Assembly: GCA_022009815.1 (NCBI GenBank)
Contig: CP091725.1
Coordinates: 2,170,001-2,234,000, forward strand
DNA: 64,000 bases
DNA from: Bacteroidales bacterium
GTDB taxonomy: Bacteria > Bacteroidota > Bacteroidia > Bacteroidales > Muribaculaceae
Direction of reading: 5' to 3'
The position numbers and the translations under genes were made by a program. The notes beneath the pieces are model-generated. The model saw only the letters and a list, made by a program, of their open reading frames with translations, was not told the origin of the DNA and did not search any database. Positions 15,892 through 25,035 of this stretch are shown one piece after another (positions within the stretch are counted from its first letter, which is position 1; each line of letters starts with the position of its first letter).

Positions 15892-17328
15892 TTAGAAAAT
15901 TTTTGCGTTGAACGTCTGCTCGATGTTCTGCTCGCGGTGCACGAGCTCCACCTTGACGTTGAATTTCTTGTTGATATGCTCTGCCATGTGCTGCGCGCTG
16001 TAGACCGAACGGTGCTGTCCGCCGGTGCATCCGAAGCAAACCATCAGATTCGTGAATCCGCGCTCCTTGTAGCGTTTCACCGTGGCGTCGACAAGGGCAT
16101 AGGCGTGGTCGAGAAACTCGAGAATCTCGCCGTCGTCCTCAAGAAACTTTATCACCTGGTCGTCGAGGCCCGTAAACGGCTTGTAGCGCTCATACTTGCC
16201 GGGGTTGTTGACGGCGCGGCAGTCAAACACGTAGCCGCCGCCGTTGCCCGACGGGTCGTTGGGGATGCCTTTCTTGTAGGCGAAACTCATCACGCGCACC
16301 GTGAGCGTGTGCTTCTGCAGGTCGTCGGTAAACTGCTTCAGGCCAACAAGCTCTTTGAGCACCTTGCAGAGGTAGGGATACTCCGGATAGGGGTTGGCAA
16401 GCAGATGCCGGAGATTGGCGATGGCAAACGGAACGCTCTGGATGAAGTGGGGCTTCTTCTCGAAGTAGCCGCGGAAGCCGTAGGCGCCGAGCACCTGAAG
16501 CGTGCGGAACAGCACGAAATGGCGCAGCTGGGCGTAGAAATAGTCGCGGTCGACGGGCGTGTATTTGCGCAGGGCGTCGATATATTCCTCCAGCAGCTCG
16601 CCGCGGAGGCTGTCGGGAAGGTTGGCCTTGGCCTGCCATAGAAACGATGCCACATCGTAGAACACCGGTCCCTTGCGGCCGCCCTGAAAGTCGATAAACC
16701 ACGGCTCGCCGTCCTTGATCATCACGTTGCGCGACTGGAAGTCGCGATACATGAACGTTGCCGAGGAGCTGCGCAGCAACACGTCGGCAAGGCGTTGGAA
16801 GTCGTCCTCGAGAAGGTCTTCCTGAAACTCCATGCCGGTGGCTTTGAGGAAGCAGTATTTGAAATAGTTCAAGTCCCACATTATCGAGCGGGCGTTGAAC
16901 TCCGACGAAGGGTAGCATTTCGAGAAGTCAAGACCGTCGGCGCCGGCAAACTGAATGTCGGGAAGCTGGCGGATAGTCTTCGACAGTAGGGCTTTCTCCT
17001 CCTCGCTGAACACCGTGGTCTTGCGCCCTTTCTCGATGGCGTTGAAAAGCAGTGTGTCGCCAAGGTCCTGCTGCACGTATGCCATTCGGTCGTCGCTGTG
17101 GGCATAAACCTTCGGAACGGGCAGATTCTTCGACGCGAAATGCTTCGCCATGTAGAGAAACGCTTCGTTCTCTTCGATGCATGTGCCTATCACGCCTATC
17201 ATCGTGCGTTCGCCCGTGAGGCGGAAATAGCGGCGGTTGGAGCCCGACGACGGAAGTTCGGTGATTCCGGCTGGCTCTACGCCTGCCACTTGCTTGTATA
17301 AATCGCTTAAGACTGTCTTGTTTGTCAT
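15892..17328 (-). CDS. AmgK-like sugar kinase fused to RapZ C-terminal domain
   Basis: 478 residues from MTNKTVLSDL at 17328. Residues 1-330 are an aminoglycoside-phosphotransferase-type kinase: YRDFQSRN (Asp196, Asn201) and IDFQ (Asp213) are the catalytic and metal residues expected for AmgK, which phosphorylates MurNAc or GlcNAc at the anomeric carbon. Residues 343-478 are the C-terminal domain of RapZ, with SFAYKKGIP, FDCRAVNNP, GLDDQV and CTGGQHRSVY (about 434-443). RapZ's own N-terminal P-loop kinase half is absent. Its operon partner is the MurU-like enzyme. Confidence 0.85.
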   Translation of the reverse strand: MTNKTVLSDLYKQVAGVEPAGITELPSSGSNRRYFRLTGERTMIGVIGTCIEENEAFLYMAKHFASKNLPVPKVYAHSDDRMAYVQQDLGDTLLFNAIEKGRKTTVFSEEEKALLSKTIRQLPDIQFAGADGLDFSKCYPSSEFNARSIMWDLNYFKYCFLKATGMEFQEDLLEDDFQRLADVLLRSSSATFMYRDFQSRNVMIKDGEPWFIDFQGGRKGPVFYDVASFLWQAKANLPDSLRGELLEEYIDALRKYTPVDRDYFYAQLRHFVLFRTLQVLGAYGFRGYFEKKPHFIQSVPFAIANLRHLLANPYPEYPYLCKVLKELVGLKQFTDDLQKHTLTVRVMSFAYKKGIPNDPSGNGGGYVFDCRAVNNPGKYERYKPFTGLDDQVIKFLEDDGEILEFLDHAYALVDATVKRYKERGFTNLMVCFGCTGGQHRSVYSAQHMAEHINKKFNVKVELVHREQNIEQTFNAKIF

Positions 17329-17377
17329 AGTTCTCTGTTGTCGATTGAATTCTGTAAAGGTAGTCAAAAACGGCAGA

Positions 17378-17941
17378 CTATACCAATTTTTTCTCAATGA
17401 AATATTTCCACAGGGGAGCCACCATCATCGCCTGCTTGATTTCGTCGTGGTCGAGAAGCCAGCGCACCTCGTCGGCGCTGAGAAGATGCACGCTGATGTC
17501 CTCCGACGTCTCAAGATGCTGGCTGCCTACGCGCTCCACGCCTTCTGCCACGTAGCAGTGGGTCCAGTTGGTGGTGGTGCTGGGATTGCCCGAAATCACT
17601 GAGATCTTGCGCCATTCGCCGCCGCCGAATCCCGTCTCCTCATAAAGCTCGCGCTTGGCTGCCGTCAGAGGGTCCTCGCCGGGGTCTACGCAGCCTGCCA
17701 CAAGCTCATAGCGTGTCTGGTCGATGCCGTGGCGGTACTGGCGTATCATCACAAACTCCCTGTCGGCGGTCACCGCGATGATGTTGACCCAGTCGGGATA
17801 TTCAAGCACATAAAATTCGGGTATCTCGGTGCCGTTGGGCAGACGCACCACGTCGCGGCGTGCCGTCAGCCACGGACGACGGAACAGATATTCGCTGCTC
17901 ACAAGTTCCCATTTCCTTTCGTTAATGTCTGTTTTCAGCAT
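17378..17941 (-). CDS. Nudix hydrolase, ADP-ribose pyrophosphatase-like
   Basis: 187 residues. The Nudix box is complete: G-CVDPG-E-DPLTAAK-RE-L-Y-EE-T-GF. The upstream FYVLEYPDWVNIIAVT and IRQYRHG segments resemble ADP-sugar pyrophosphatases. Expected reaction: hydrolysis of a nucleoside diphosphate linked to another moiety. It lies between PBP2 (22 bases upstream) and the AmgK-RapZ gene, in the same orientation. Confidence 0.82.
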   Translation of the reverse strand: MLKTDINERKWELVSSEYLFRRPWLTARRDVVRLPNGTEIPEFYVLEYPDWVNIIAVTADREFVMIRQYRHGIDQTRYELVAGCVDPGEDPLTAAKRELYEETGFGGGEWRKISVISGNPSTTTNWTHCYVAEGVERVGSQHLETSEDISVHLLSADEVRWLLDHDEIKQAMMVAPLWKYFIEKKLV

Positions 17942-17963
17942 ATTGTTGTGTCCTTTTTTTATG

Positions 17964-19823
17964 TCAATGTTTCTTAACGCCGCTGTAGATAATCGTGTTC
18001 GACTCCAGCATGCGGTCTTCGATATACTGCCGGTGGGGCGAAATCTGCCCCGTCAGGTATTTCTCCATCATCAATCCGCCGATAGGCACTCCGAAGGTGG
18101 CGCCGAAGCCGGCATTCTCCACATAGACGCAGATGGCTATCTTGGGATTGTTCATCGGGGCGAAGCCCATAAACGCCGAGTGGTCGCGTCCGTGGGGGTT
18201 CTGCGCCGTGCCCGTCTTGCCACACACCTCGATGTCGCCAAACTGCGCCTGGCGGCACGTGCCGCCCACCACTGCCATGCGCATGCCCTCGGCAATGTCC
18301 TGATAGTAGTTTTTGTTGATGTGCGGAGTGTGGCGTGTGGTGTACTGCGCGGGCAGCTTGGTGCCGCTGATGCGTCTCACAACGTGGGGCGTGTAGTACC
18401 AGCCGCGGTTGGCTATCGTTGCCGACAGGTTGGCTATCTGAAGCGGAGTGGCGAGTATCTCGCCCTGTCCGATTGCCACCGAGATGACAGTGTTGGCGCT
18501 CCAGCGGTTCTCGCCGTACACTTTGTTGTAGAACTTGCTGTTGGGGATGAATCCGCGGCTCTCGCCCGGAAGGTCGACGCCGAGTTTGTAGCCGAAGCCC
18601 ATTTCCACAAGGTAGTTCTTCCAAATCTCGAACGCCTTGGCGGGGGTGCCGTATTTCGAACGCTTGTCGATCATCGTCTTGAAGCCCCAGCAGAAATATG
18701 CGTTGCACGACGTGCGGATGGCGGGCTTCAGCGAGATGGGCGACTCGTGGCCGTGGCAGCCCACTTTCAGACGCCCGTTGATGTAGCCGCGGTGGCAGGG
18801 AAACATCGTGCCGAGACCAACCATGCCTTCCTGCAGGAATATCAGTCCCTGGGTGGGCTTAAACTGGGAGCCGGGAGGGTAGGCTGCCATTATGGCGCGG
18901 TCAAACAGCGGCTTGTAGCGGTTGTTGACAAGCTCGCGGTAGTTCTTGCCGCGGTCGCGCCCGATGAGCAGTGAGGGGTCGTAGCCGGGACTCGACACGA
19001 GGGCGAGAATCTCGCCCGTTGCCGGCTCGATGGCAACGATTGCACCTATTTTGCCCTGCATCAGCTTCTCGCCATACTCCTGAAGGTTGTAGTCGATGCT
19101 GAGTGTCAGGTCTTTGCCTGACACGGGAGCCACGTCCCTCGCTCCGTTCTCAAAGCGTCCTTGGATGCGTCCGTGGGCGTCGCGGATAAGTATTTCCTGC
19201 CCCTTCTTGCCGCGCAGATACGTCTCGTAGCTCTTCTCGATGCCGAGGTCGCCGGTGTAGTCGCCGGCGCGGTAGTAGGGGTCGTTGTCGATATCGTTCT
19301 GGTTCACCTCGCGGATGTTGCCGAGGATGTTGGCGCCGCTGGTGCTGTTGTATTTGCGGAGTGTCTTTTTCTGAATGAAGAATCCGGGGAAGCGGTAGAG
19401 CTTCTCCTGAAGGCGGCCATAGTCCTCGAGCGACAGATGGCGGATAAGCACCTGCTGGGTAAACGAGGAGTAGCCGGGGTTGCGCCGAGTGTCGCGCATC
19501 TCCTCAAACTTCTTGCGAAGCTCGGGAAGCGTGATTTGCAGCGTGCTGCACAGGTCGAGCGAGTCAAGGTCATGTATCTCCTTCGGGATGACCATGACGT
19601 CGTATGCCGGCTGGTTGAACACGATGAGACGCCCCTTGCGGTCGTAGATCATACCGCGCGAGGGATAGATGGTCTTGCGCAGAAAGGCGTTGGAGTCGGC
19701 GTTTTTCTTGAATGTCTCGTCGGCCACCTGAAGATTGAACAGGCGCACAATGTAAAGCACCGAAATGACAATTATCAGTCCGGCGATGACAAATCGGCGT
19801 TTCTCCAGTTCGTACTCTCTCAT
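17964..19823 (-). CDS. mrdA: Penicillin-binding protein 2, cell elongation transpeptidase
   Basis: 619 residues from MREYELEKRRF at 19823, which overlaps the mreD stop (ATGA). One N-terminal membrane anchor lies at about 10-30, with a pedestal domain after it. Transpeptidase motifs are SQFK at 319-322 (active serine), SCN at 372-374 and KTG at 536-538. PBP2 cross-links peptidoglycan in the elongasome together with MreBCD and RodA; a rodA gene is not seen immediately downstream, where the Nudix gene lies. Confidence 0.93.
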   Translation of the reverse strand: MREYELEKRRFVIAGLIIVISVLYIVRLFNLQVADETFKKNADSNAFLRKTIYPSRGMIYDRKGRLIVFNQPAYDVMVIPKEIHDLDSLDLCSTLQITLPELRKKFEEMRDTRRNPGYSSFTQQVLIRHLSLEDYGRLQEKLYRFPGFFIQKKTLRKYNSTSGANILGNIREVNQNDIDNDPYYRAGDYTGDLGIEKSYETYLRGKKGQEILIRDAHGRIQGRFENGARDVAPVSGKDLTLSIDYNLQEYGEKLMQGKIGAIVAIEPATGEILALVSSPGYDPSLLIGRDRGKNYRELVNNRYKPLFDRAIMAAYPPGSQFKPTQGLIFLQEGMVGLGTMFPCHRGYINGRLKVGCHGHESPISLKPAIRTSCNAYFCWGFKTMIDKRSKYGTPAKAFEIWKNYLVEMGFGYKLGVDLPGESRGFIPNSKFYNKVYGENRWSANTVISVAIGQGEILATPLQIANLSATIANRGWYYTPHVVRRISGTKLPAQYTTRHTPHINKNYYQDIAEGMRMAVVGGTCRQAQFGDIEVCGKTGTAQNPHGRDHSAFMGFAPMNNPKIAICVYVENAGFGATFGVPIGGLMMEKYLTGQISPHRQYIEDRMLESNTIIYSGVKKH

Positions 19824-20329
19824 TTCTTGGCGTTGACAAGCGCGTCGATGCCGAGCAGAATGACGAATGTCAGTGCGGTGCATCCTACAACGCGGTACAA
19901 AGATAGCAGAAAATCATGAAGCGTGAAAGCCTCGATGAAGGTCACCGAAAGGCAGTAGACAAACGTCATCGTCAGCAGATACTTGATGTAGGCGCCAGGT
20001 CCGAGGGTCTTCGCCGAAGGCACGGGGTCGGCAATCTCGTCGTCGTGGGTCACGTAGAGCTTCACAACCGTCTCGCGGACTGCGCCGAGAATGGTGCATG
20101 CAAGGGCATTCATGCCGGCGGTGTCGCCGAAGATGTCGATAATCAGACCGGCAAGGAAGCCGATAATCATCACCCAGTTGCGGTGGAGTGTGAGCGGAAG
20201 GCGCACGATGACGTAGATAAACACAAACGGAGTGGCGAAATTGAGGATGCTGATGTTGTTGCACACGAGCACCTGCACGATGGCAAGCAGCACAAACAAC
20301 GCCAGTGTCTGGAAGATGCTTTTATTCAT
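19820..20329 (-). CDS. mreD: Rod shape-determining protein MreD
   Basis: 169 residues from MNKSIFQTLALF at 20329, with five to six hydrophobic segments and GLIIDIFGDTAGMNAL in the typical position. MreD is the small integral membrane partner of MreC. It overlaps mreC by eight bases and mrdA by four. Confidence 0.88.
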   Translation of the reverse strand: MNKSIFQTLALFVLLAIVQVLVCNNISILNFATPFVFIYVIVRLPLTLHRNWVMIIGFLAGLIIDIFGDTAGMNALACTILGAVRETVVKLYVTHDDEIADPVPSAKTLGPGAYIKYLLTMTFVYCLSVTFIEAFTLHDFLLSLYRVVGCTALTFVILLGIDALVNAKK

Positions 20330-21176
20330 TGCCGGTTCCTCCTTCCTGTTCAAGTCGCTTCAGCTCGCCTGCCATCTTGCTCTTGATGGCGCGCACGGTG
20401 CCGAGGCGGGTGAAGTCGGTGGTGAGACGTATCTTCAAAGAGAAGAAATTATTGTCGGTGGCCTGCTGGTTGCTCTCTATCACGCCGACGATAAGACCCG
20501 GCGGAAACACCGCCGAGTAGCCGCTCGTGACGATGGTGTCGCCGCGGTGGAACTTCACGTGCTTGGGCATCTCCTCGAGCGTGGCGTGGTAGGGATCGGT
20601 GCCGTGCCACACCAGACTGCCGAAATAGTCGGTGTTCTTCACCTTGCACGACAGACGCATGTCGGAGTTGAGCAGCGACAGCACGCGCGAGGCATGGTCG
20701 CTGACGTTGCTCACGATGCCAACCACTCCGTTCTGGTCAACGACACCCATCTCGGGGGCGATGCCGTCGAGGCGGCCCTTGTCGATGGTGATGAAATTCT
20801 TCGGGTGGGTGACGCTGTTGTTGATCACGTTGGCAAAGTGATATTCGTAGTTTTGTGCCACGGAGTCGGGTAGGGCGATGCCGCTGGGCTGCAGCAGTGT
20901 CTTGTATTCGCCGATTTGCCGTTTCAGGTTGATCACCTCCATCTCAAGCGTGGCGTTGCGCTCCTGTAGGTCGGAGTTGATTGAACGCAGGTTGAAGTAT
21001 GATGTGACCTCGCCGGCGCCCTTGTAGACTACGGCCGACGCCCGGTTGGCGGATGTCAGAAACACATGCTGCTGGTATGGGTTCTTCTGAAACAGCATCC
21101 AGCAGCTTGCCACGACAAGCAGCACAAACACAATCCACGACGAATGTCGCACAAAAAAACTAATTATATTATTCAC
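20322..21176 (-). CDS. mreC: Rod shape-determining protein MreC
   Basis: 284 residues. It has one N-terminal membrane segment (about 12-29), a coiled coil at about 65-95, then the beta-barrel MreC domain with VINNSVTHPKNFITIDKG, VGIVSNVS and the later IVTSGYSAVFPPGL. Periplasmic scaffold linking MreB to the wall enzymes. It lies between mreB and mreD. Confidence 0.92.
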   Translation of the reverse strand: MNNIISFFVRHSSWIVFVLLVVASCWMLFQKNPYQQHVFLTSANRASAVVYKGAGEVTSYFNLRSINSDLQERNATLEMEVINLKRQIGEYKTLLQPSGIALPDSVAQNYEYHFANVINNSVTHPKNFITIDKGRLDGIAPEMGVVDQNGVVGIVSNVSDHASRVLSLLNSDMRLSCKVKNTDYFGSLVWHGTDPYHATLEEMPKHVKFHRGDTIVTSGYSAVFPPGLIVGVIESNQQATDNNFFSLKIRLTTDFTRLGTVRAIKSKMAGELKRLEQEGGTGNE

Positions 21177-21234
21177 AGTCAGTCGGTTGCGGTGAATTTA
21201 CCAGTTTGCGGTCAATATACCTTGTTTATACATA

Positions 21235-21270
21235 CAAGAAGGCGCAAACAAAATGGTTGACGCCTTCTTG
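21235..21270 (-). other. Stem-loop between mreB and mreC
   Basis: A perfect 10-bp stem (CAAGAAGGCG with CGCCTTCTTG) with a 16-base loop lies in the 121-base mreB-mreC gap. No T run follows on either strand, so it is more likely an mRNA processing or partial attenuation site than a full terminator. Confidence 0.6.
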
Positions 21271-21297
21271 GTGAATTTTTATGCCGATGGGTGAACG

Positions 21298-22314
21298 CTA
21301 TCGGATGAGAAACGAGAACTTGTCGCGGTTCTTCAACGCGATGCCTGTGCCCTTCGCCACTGCGTGCAGAGGATCGTCGGCTACAATGAATTTGATGCCG
21401 ATTTTCTCCGACAGACGCTTGTCGAGACCTCGGAGAAGCGCGCCGCCGCCCGAGATATAGATGCCGTTTCTGACAATATCGGCATAAAGTTCGGGTGGTG
21501 TGCTCTCCAATGCGCTCAGAATCGCCGCCTCGATTTTGAGTATCGATTTCTCGATGCAGTGGGAGATTTCCTGATACGACACCGGCACTTCCATCGGAAG
21601 GGCGGTCATCTGGTTCGGACCGTGCACGATGTAGTCTTCCGGCGGATTGTCCATCTCGGTGAGCGTCGAGCCGACGTTGATTTTAATCAGCTCGGCCATG
21701 CGCTCGCCAACCTTCATGCTGTGCGCGCGGCGCATGTGCTCCTGGATGTCCTCGGTAAGCACGTCGCCTGCCACACGGATGCTCTTGTTGGTGACGATGC
21801 CGCCAAGAGAGATTACCGCAATTTCAGTTGTGCCGCCGCCTATGTCGACAATCATATTGCCTTCAGGTGCCTCGACGTCGAGGCCGATACCGAGGGCTGC
21901 TGCCATCGGCTCGTAAATCATATAAACGTCGCGGCCGCCGGCATGCTCGCTCGAGTCGCGGACTGCACGGATTTCAACCTCGGTGCTGCCCGAAGGGATA
22001 CACACCACGATGCGCAGCGACGGAGAGAACCAATGGTGCTTCGAGCTTACCATCTTGATGAGTCCGCGGATCATCAGCTCGGCGGCGTTGAAGTCGGCGA
22101 TTACGCCGTCGCGCAGCGGGCGGATGGTGCGGATGCCCGGGTGCTCCTTTCCCTGCATCATCTTAGCCTTTTCTCCTACGGCAACAAGCTTGCCTTTGGA
22201 GTCGAGAGCCACATACGAAGGCTCGTCGACCACGATCTTGTCATTGTGGATGATGATCGTGTTTGCCGTTCCAAGGTCAACGGCTATTTCTTGTGTCAGT
22301 GAGAATATTCCCAT
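21298..22314 (-). CDS. mreB: Actin-like cell-shape protein MreB
   Basis: 338 residues, complete. ATP-binding signatures include DLGTANTII at the N-terminus, DIGGGTTEIAVISLGG in the middle and GGGALLRGLD near the C-terminus. MreB filaments position the elongation machinery under the inner membrane. First gene of the mreBCD-mrdA cluster, following purH. Confidence 0.96.
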   Translation of the reverse strand: MGIFSLTQEIAVDLGTANTIIIHNDKIVVDEPSYVALDSKGKLVAVGEKAKMMQGKEHPGIRTIRPLRDGVIADFNAAELMIRGLIKMVSSKHHWFSPSLRIVVCIPSGSTEVEIRAVRDSSEHAGGRDVYMIYEPMAAALGIGLDVEAPEGNMIVDIGGGTTEIAVISLGGIVTNKSIRVAGDVLTEDIQEHMRRAHSMKVGERMAELIKINVGSTLTEMDNPPEDYIVHGPNQMTALPMEVPVSYQEISHCIEKSILKIEAAILSALESTPPELYADIVRNGIYISGGGALLRGLDKRLSEKIGIKFIVADDPLHAVAKGTGIALKNRDKFSFLIR

Positions 22315-22339
22315 TTTGCTGTTATTATTGTCGGTTGTT

Positions 22340-23866
22340 TTAATGCTTGAAGTGACGGATGCCTGTCATAACCATGGCGATGCCGTTCTTGTTGCAGAAG
22401 TCAACGGTCTCGTTGTCGCGGATTGAGCCGCCAGGCTGAATCACGGCTGTGATGCCTTCGTTGTGGGCGATTTCAACGCAGTCGGCAAACGGGAAGAAGG
22501 CGTCGGATGCCATAACCGCGCCGTGAAGGTCGAAGTTGAACGACTTGGCCTTTTCGATGGCTTGGCGAAGGGCGTCAACACGCGATGTCTGACCGATGCC
22601 GCTCGCAAACAGCTGCTTGCCTTTGGCGAGCACGATGGCGTTGCTCTTGCTGTGCTTCACCACCTTGTTGGCGAAGAGCAAGTCTTCTGCCTGCTCGGCG
22701 GTGATGGCTTTCTCAGTGGCCTGCTTGAGGTCGGCTGTGGTCTCCTTGCGGAGGTCTTTGTCCTGACGGAGCACGCCGTTGAGAATGGAGCGGAACTGCT
22801 GTGTCGGAAGCTCGGTAGGCTTTTGAAGCAGGATGATGCGGTTCTTCTTCTGCTCGAGAATGGCGAGAGCCTCTTTGGTGTACGACGGTGCGATGCAAAC
22901 CTCGAAGAAGATTTTGTGCATCTCCTCGGCTGTCGCGGCGTCAATCTCGCGGTTGGCGATGAGCACTCCGCCGAACGCCGATACGGGGTCGCCAGCAAGA
23001 GCGTCTTTCCATGCCTCGAGGATGGTTGGGCGAGAAGCGATGCCGCAGGCATTGTTGTGCTTCAGTATGGCAAACGTGGTCTCGTCGAAGTCGCCGATAA
23101 GGTTCACGGCAGCGTCGATGTCGAGAAGGTTGTTGTAGGAAATCTCCTTGCCGTGAAGCTGCTCAAACATCTTGTCGAAGTCGCCGAAGAACTTGCCCGC
23201 CTGATGTGGATTCTCGCCGTAGCGCAGATGGCGCGAGCCGTTGATGGCAACGCGGAAGTCGCTGTCGCTCTCGGCGTCGAAATAGTTGAAGATGGCGCTG
23301 TCGTATGCGCTCGAAACGCCGAAGGCCTCCTTAGCGAAGAAGCGGCGGTCGGCGAGCGTGGTCACTGCGTCGCCGTTCTGCTTCAGAATCTCGCAGAGCG
23401 GCGCGTACTGATGCTTCGACGCTACGATCACCACGTCGTTGTAGTTCTTGGCGGCGGCGCGGATAAGAGAGATGCCGCCTATGTCGATTTTCTCTATGAT
23501 GTCGGCTTCTGACGCTTCAGATGCCACTGTCTCTTCAAAAGGATAGAGGTCGACAATCACAAGGTCGATCTCCGGTATTTCGTATTGCTTGATTTGCTCT
23601 TGGTCGCCGGCGTTGTCGCGGCGGTTGAGAATGCCGCCAAACACCTTGGGGTGGAGTGTCTTGACGCGTCCGCCGAGAATCGAAGGGTAGCCGGTAAGGT
23701 CTTCAACCGCTTCGCATTCGTATCCCAGACCGTCGATAAATGATTTTGTTCCGCCGGTGGAAAGAAATTTCACCCCGTGATTATGTAACAGACTTAAAAG
23801 TTCATCCAACCCGTCTTTGTGGAATACGGAGACGAGAGCCGTTTTAATTCTCTTGTTGTCAGCCAT
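22340..23866 (-). CDS. purH: Bifunctional AICAR formyltransferase/IMP cyclohydrolase
   Basis: 508 residues from MADNKRIKTALVS at 23866. It performs the last two steps of IMP synthesis. The N-terminal MGS-like cyclohydrolase has STGGT, LGGRVKTLHPKV and IVDLYPFE. The C-terminal formyltransferase carries LRYGENPHQ, LKHNNACG (the conserved Lys-His) and AFGGV. A second, deleted copy of a segment lies at 25962-26152. Confidence 0.95.
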   Translation of the reverse strand: MADNKRIKTALVSVFHKDGLDELLSLLHNHGVKFLSTGGTKSFIDGLGYECEAVEDLTGYPSILGGRVKTLHPKVFGGILNRRDNAGDQEQIKQYEIPEIDLVIVDLYPFEETVASEASEADIIEKIDIGGISLIRAAAKNYNDVVIVASKHQYAPLCEILKQNGDAVTTLADRRFFAKEAFGVSSAYDSAIFNYFDAESDSDFRVAINGSRHLRYGENPHQAGKFFGDFDKMFEQLHGKEISYNNLLDIDAAVNLIGDFDETTFAILKHNNACGIASRPTILEAWKDALAGDPVSAFGGVLIANREIDAATAEEMHKIFFEVCIAPSYTKEALAILEQKKNRIILLQKPTELPTQQFRSILNGVLRQDKDLRKETTADLKQATEKAITAEQAEDLLFANKVVKHSKSNAIVLAKGKQLFASGIGQTSRVDALRQAIEKAKSFNFDLHGAVMASDAFFPFADCVEIAHNEGITAVIQPGGSIRDNETVDFCNKNGIAMVMTGIRHFKH

Positions 23867-23925
23867 TAATGTTTTGTCAATATAATTAAACAAACCTGTC
23901 GAACGCCTTCCTGGCATTCGATTTG

Positions 23926-23933
23926 CAAAGATA
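23926..23933 (-). promoter_or_regulatory. -7 element for purH
   Basis: The reverse strand reads TATCTTTG, 59 bases before the purH ATG. Confidence 0.55.
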
Positions 23934-24049
23934 CGCAAATCAATCAACATATACCCCTAAAAATCAACATTATTTTCCCAAAAAATGTTTTTCAGCATAT
24001 TTTTGATGATTGGTGGGTGTGTGTGCTTTTTCGTATGCTCGGATTTTTG

Positions 24050-24057
24050 TAAGTTTG
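24050..24057 (+). promoter_or_regulatory. -7 element for the Ser/Thr kinase gene
   Basis: TAAGTTTG matches TAnnTTTG and lies 25 bases before the ATG at 24083. Confidence 0.5.
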
Positions 24058-24082
24058 TGGCGGTTTTCAAGTAGTGGATGAA

Positions 24083-25035
24083 ATGGAACAATGGGATGAC
24101 GTGCTGCCGGTAGGCTCTGTGCTGCGGAGCGGCAAACGTGAATATAGAGTGGAGGCGGTGCTCGGCAAGGGCGGCTTCGGAATCACCTACAAGGTTTCAG
24201 CGATGGAGCAGGTGGGGCAGATACCTGTGCGCGTGGAGTTTGCCATGAAGGAATTTCATGGACGGATGTCTGCGCGATGCTTCTGGAAAGGTCAGCACGG
24301 CTGACACAAAGGGGGAGGCTGCCGATGGCTTGAAGGATTTCATCTCTGAGGCGCGGCGGCTGAACAGTCTGTGCGGACAATGCCGCAACATAGTGCCGGT
24401 CGACGAGGTGTTTGAGGCTAACGGTACGGCATGCTATGTGATGGAGTTTCTTGATGGCGGAAGTCTTGCGGATTATGTGAAAGCATGGCGCGCTTTCTGT
24501 TGGTGCAGCAAAGAAAATTCTGAAACCTGTGGCAGACGCCGTGGCGTTTCTGCACTGCAACCGCATCACGCATCTCGACATCAAGCCTGGCAACATTATG
24601 TTCCGTTCCAACGGTGAGCCTGTGCTTATTGATTTTGGTCTTGCCAAGCACTACGACCGTCGGGGCAATGCCACGACCACCGTTCGGACGTTGGCATACA
24701 GCGCAGGCTTCTCTCCGGCGGAGCAGTATGTAGGGTTGAAGCAGTTCTCGCCGCAGTCGGATGTGTACGCCCTCGCTGCCACATTCGTCAACATGCTGAC
24801 CGGCAAGACTCCTCCCGAAGCGATAGATTTGGAGTTCTCGTTGAATGATTGGTCGGTGTGCCTGCCGGAAGAAGTTCGTCCGGCAGTGGTGCATGCTATG
24901 GCTTATTCTCGCAAGGACCGCACGCTCTCGGTCTGCGATTTCGTCAAGGAGTTGTATGGCAACGAGCCATCTGTCGTAGAGAAGCCAGTGTCGCAACTTG
25001 CAGCAGAGCCGACGGTTGAATCGAAACAGAAGTGA
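24083..25035 (+). CDS. Ser/Thr protein kinase, frameshifted twice
   Basis: Three frames give one Hanks-type kinase: glycine-rich loop LGKGGFGITY, FAMKEF with the ATP lysine, YVMEFLDGGSLADYV, the catalytic loop HLDIKPGNIM, DFGLAKHY, and the activation-segment SPAEQY. Breaks are at TTT 24254-24256 and AAA 24480-24482; two bases restored at each (KEFF, VKKHG) give about 318 residues. The catalytic loop is HLD rather than HRD, as is common in this Bacteroides group. The stop overlaps the next frame (GTGA), and in related proteins the kinase continues into a membrane helix and FGE-like domain. A single fused protein is therefore possible. Confidence 0.75.
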
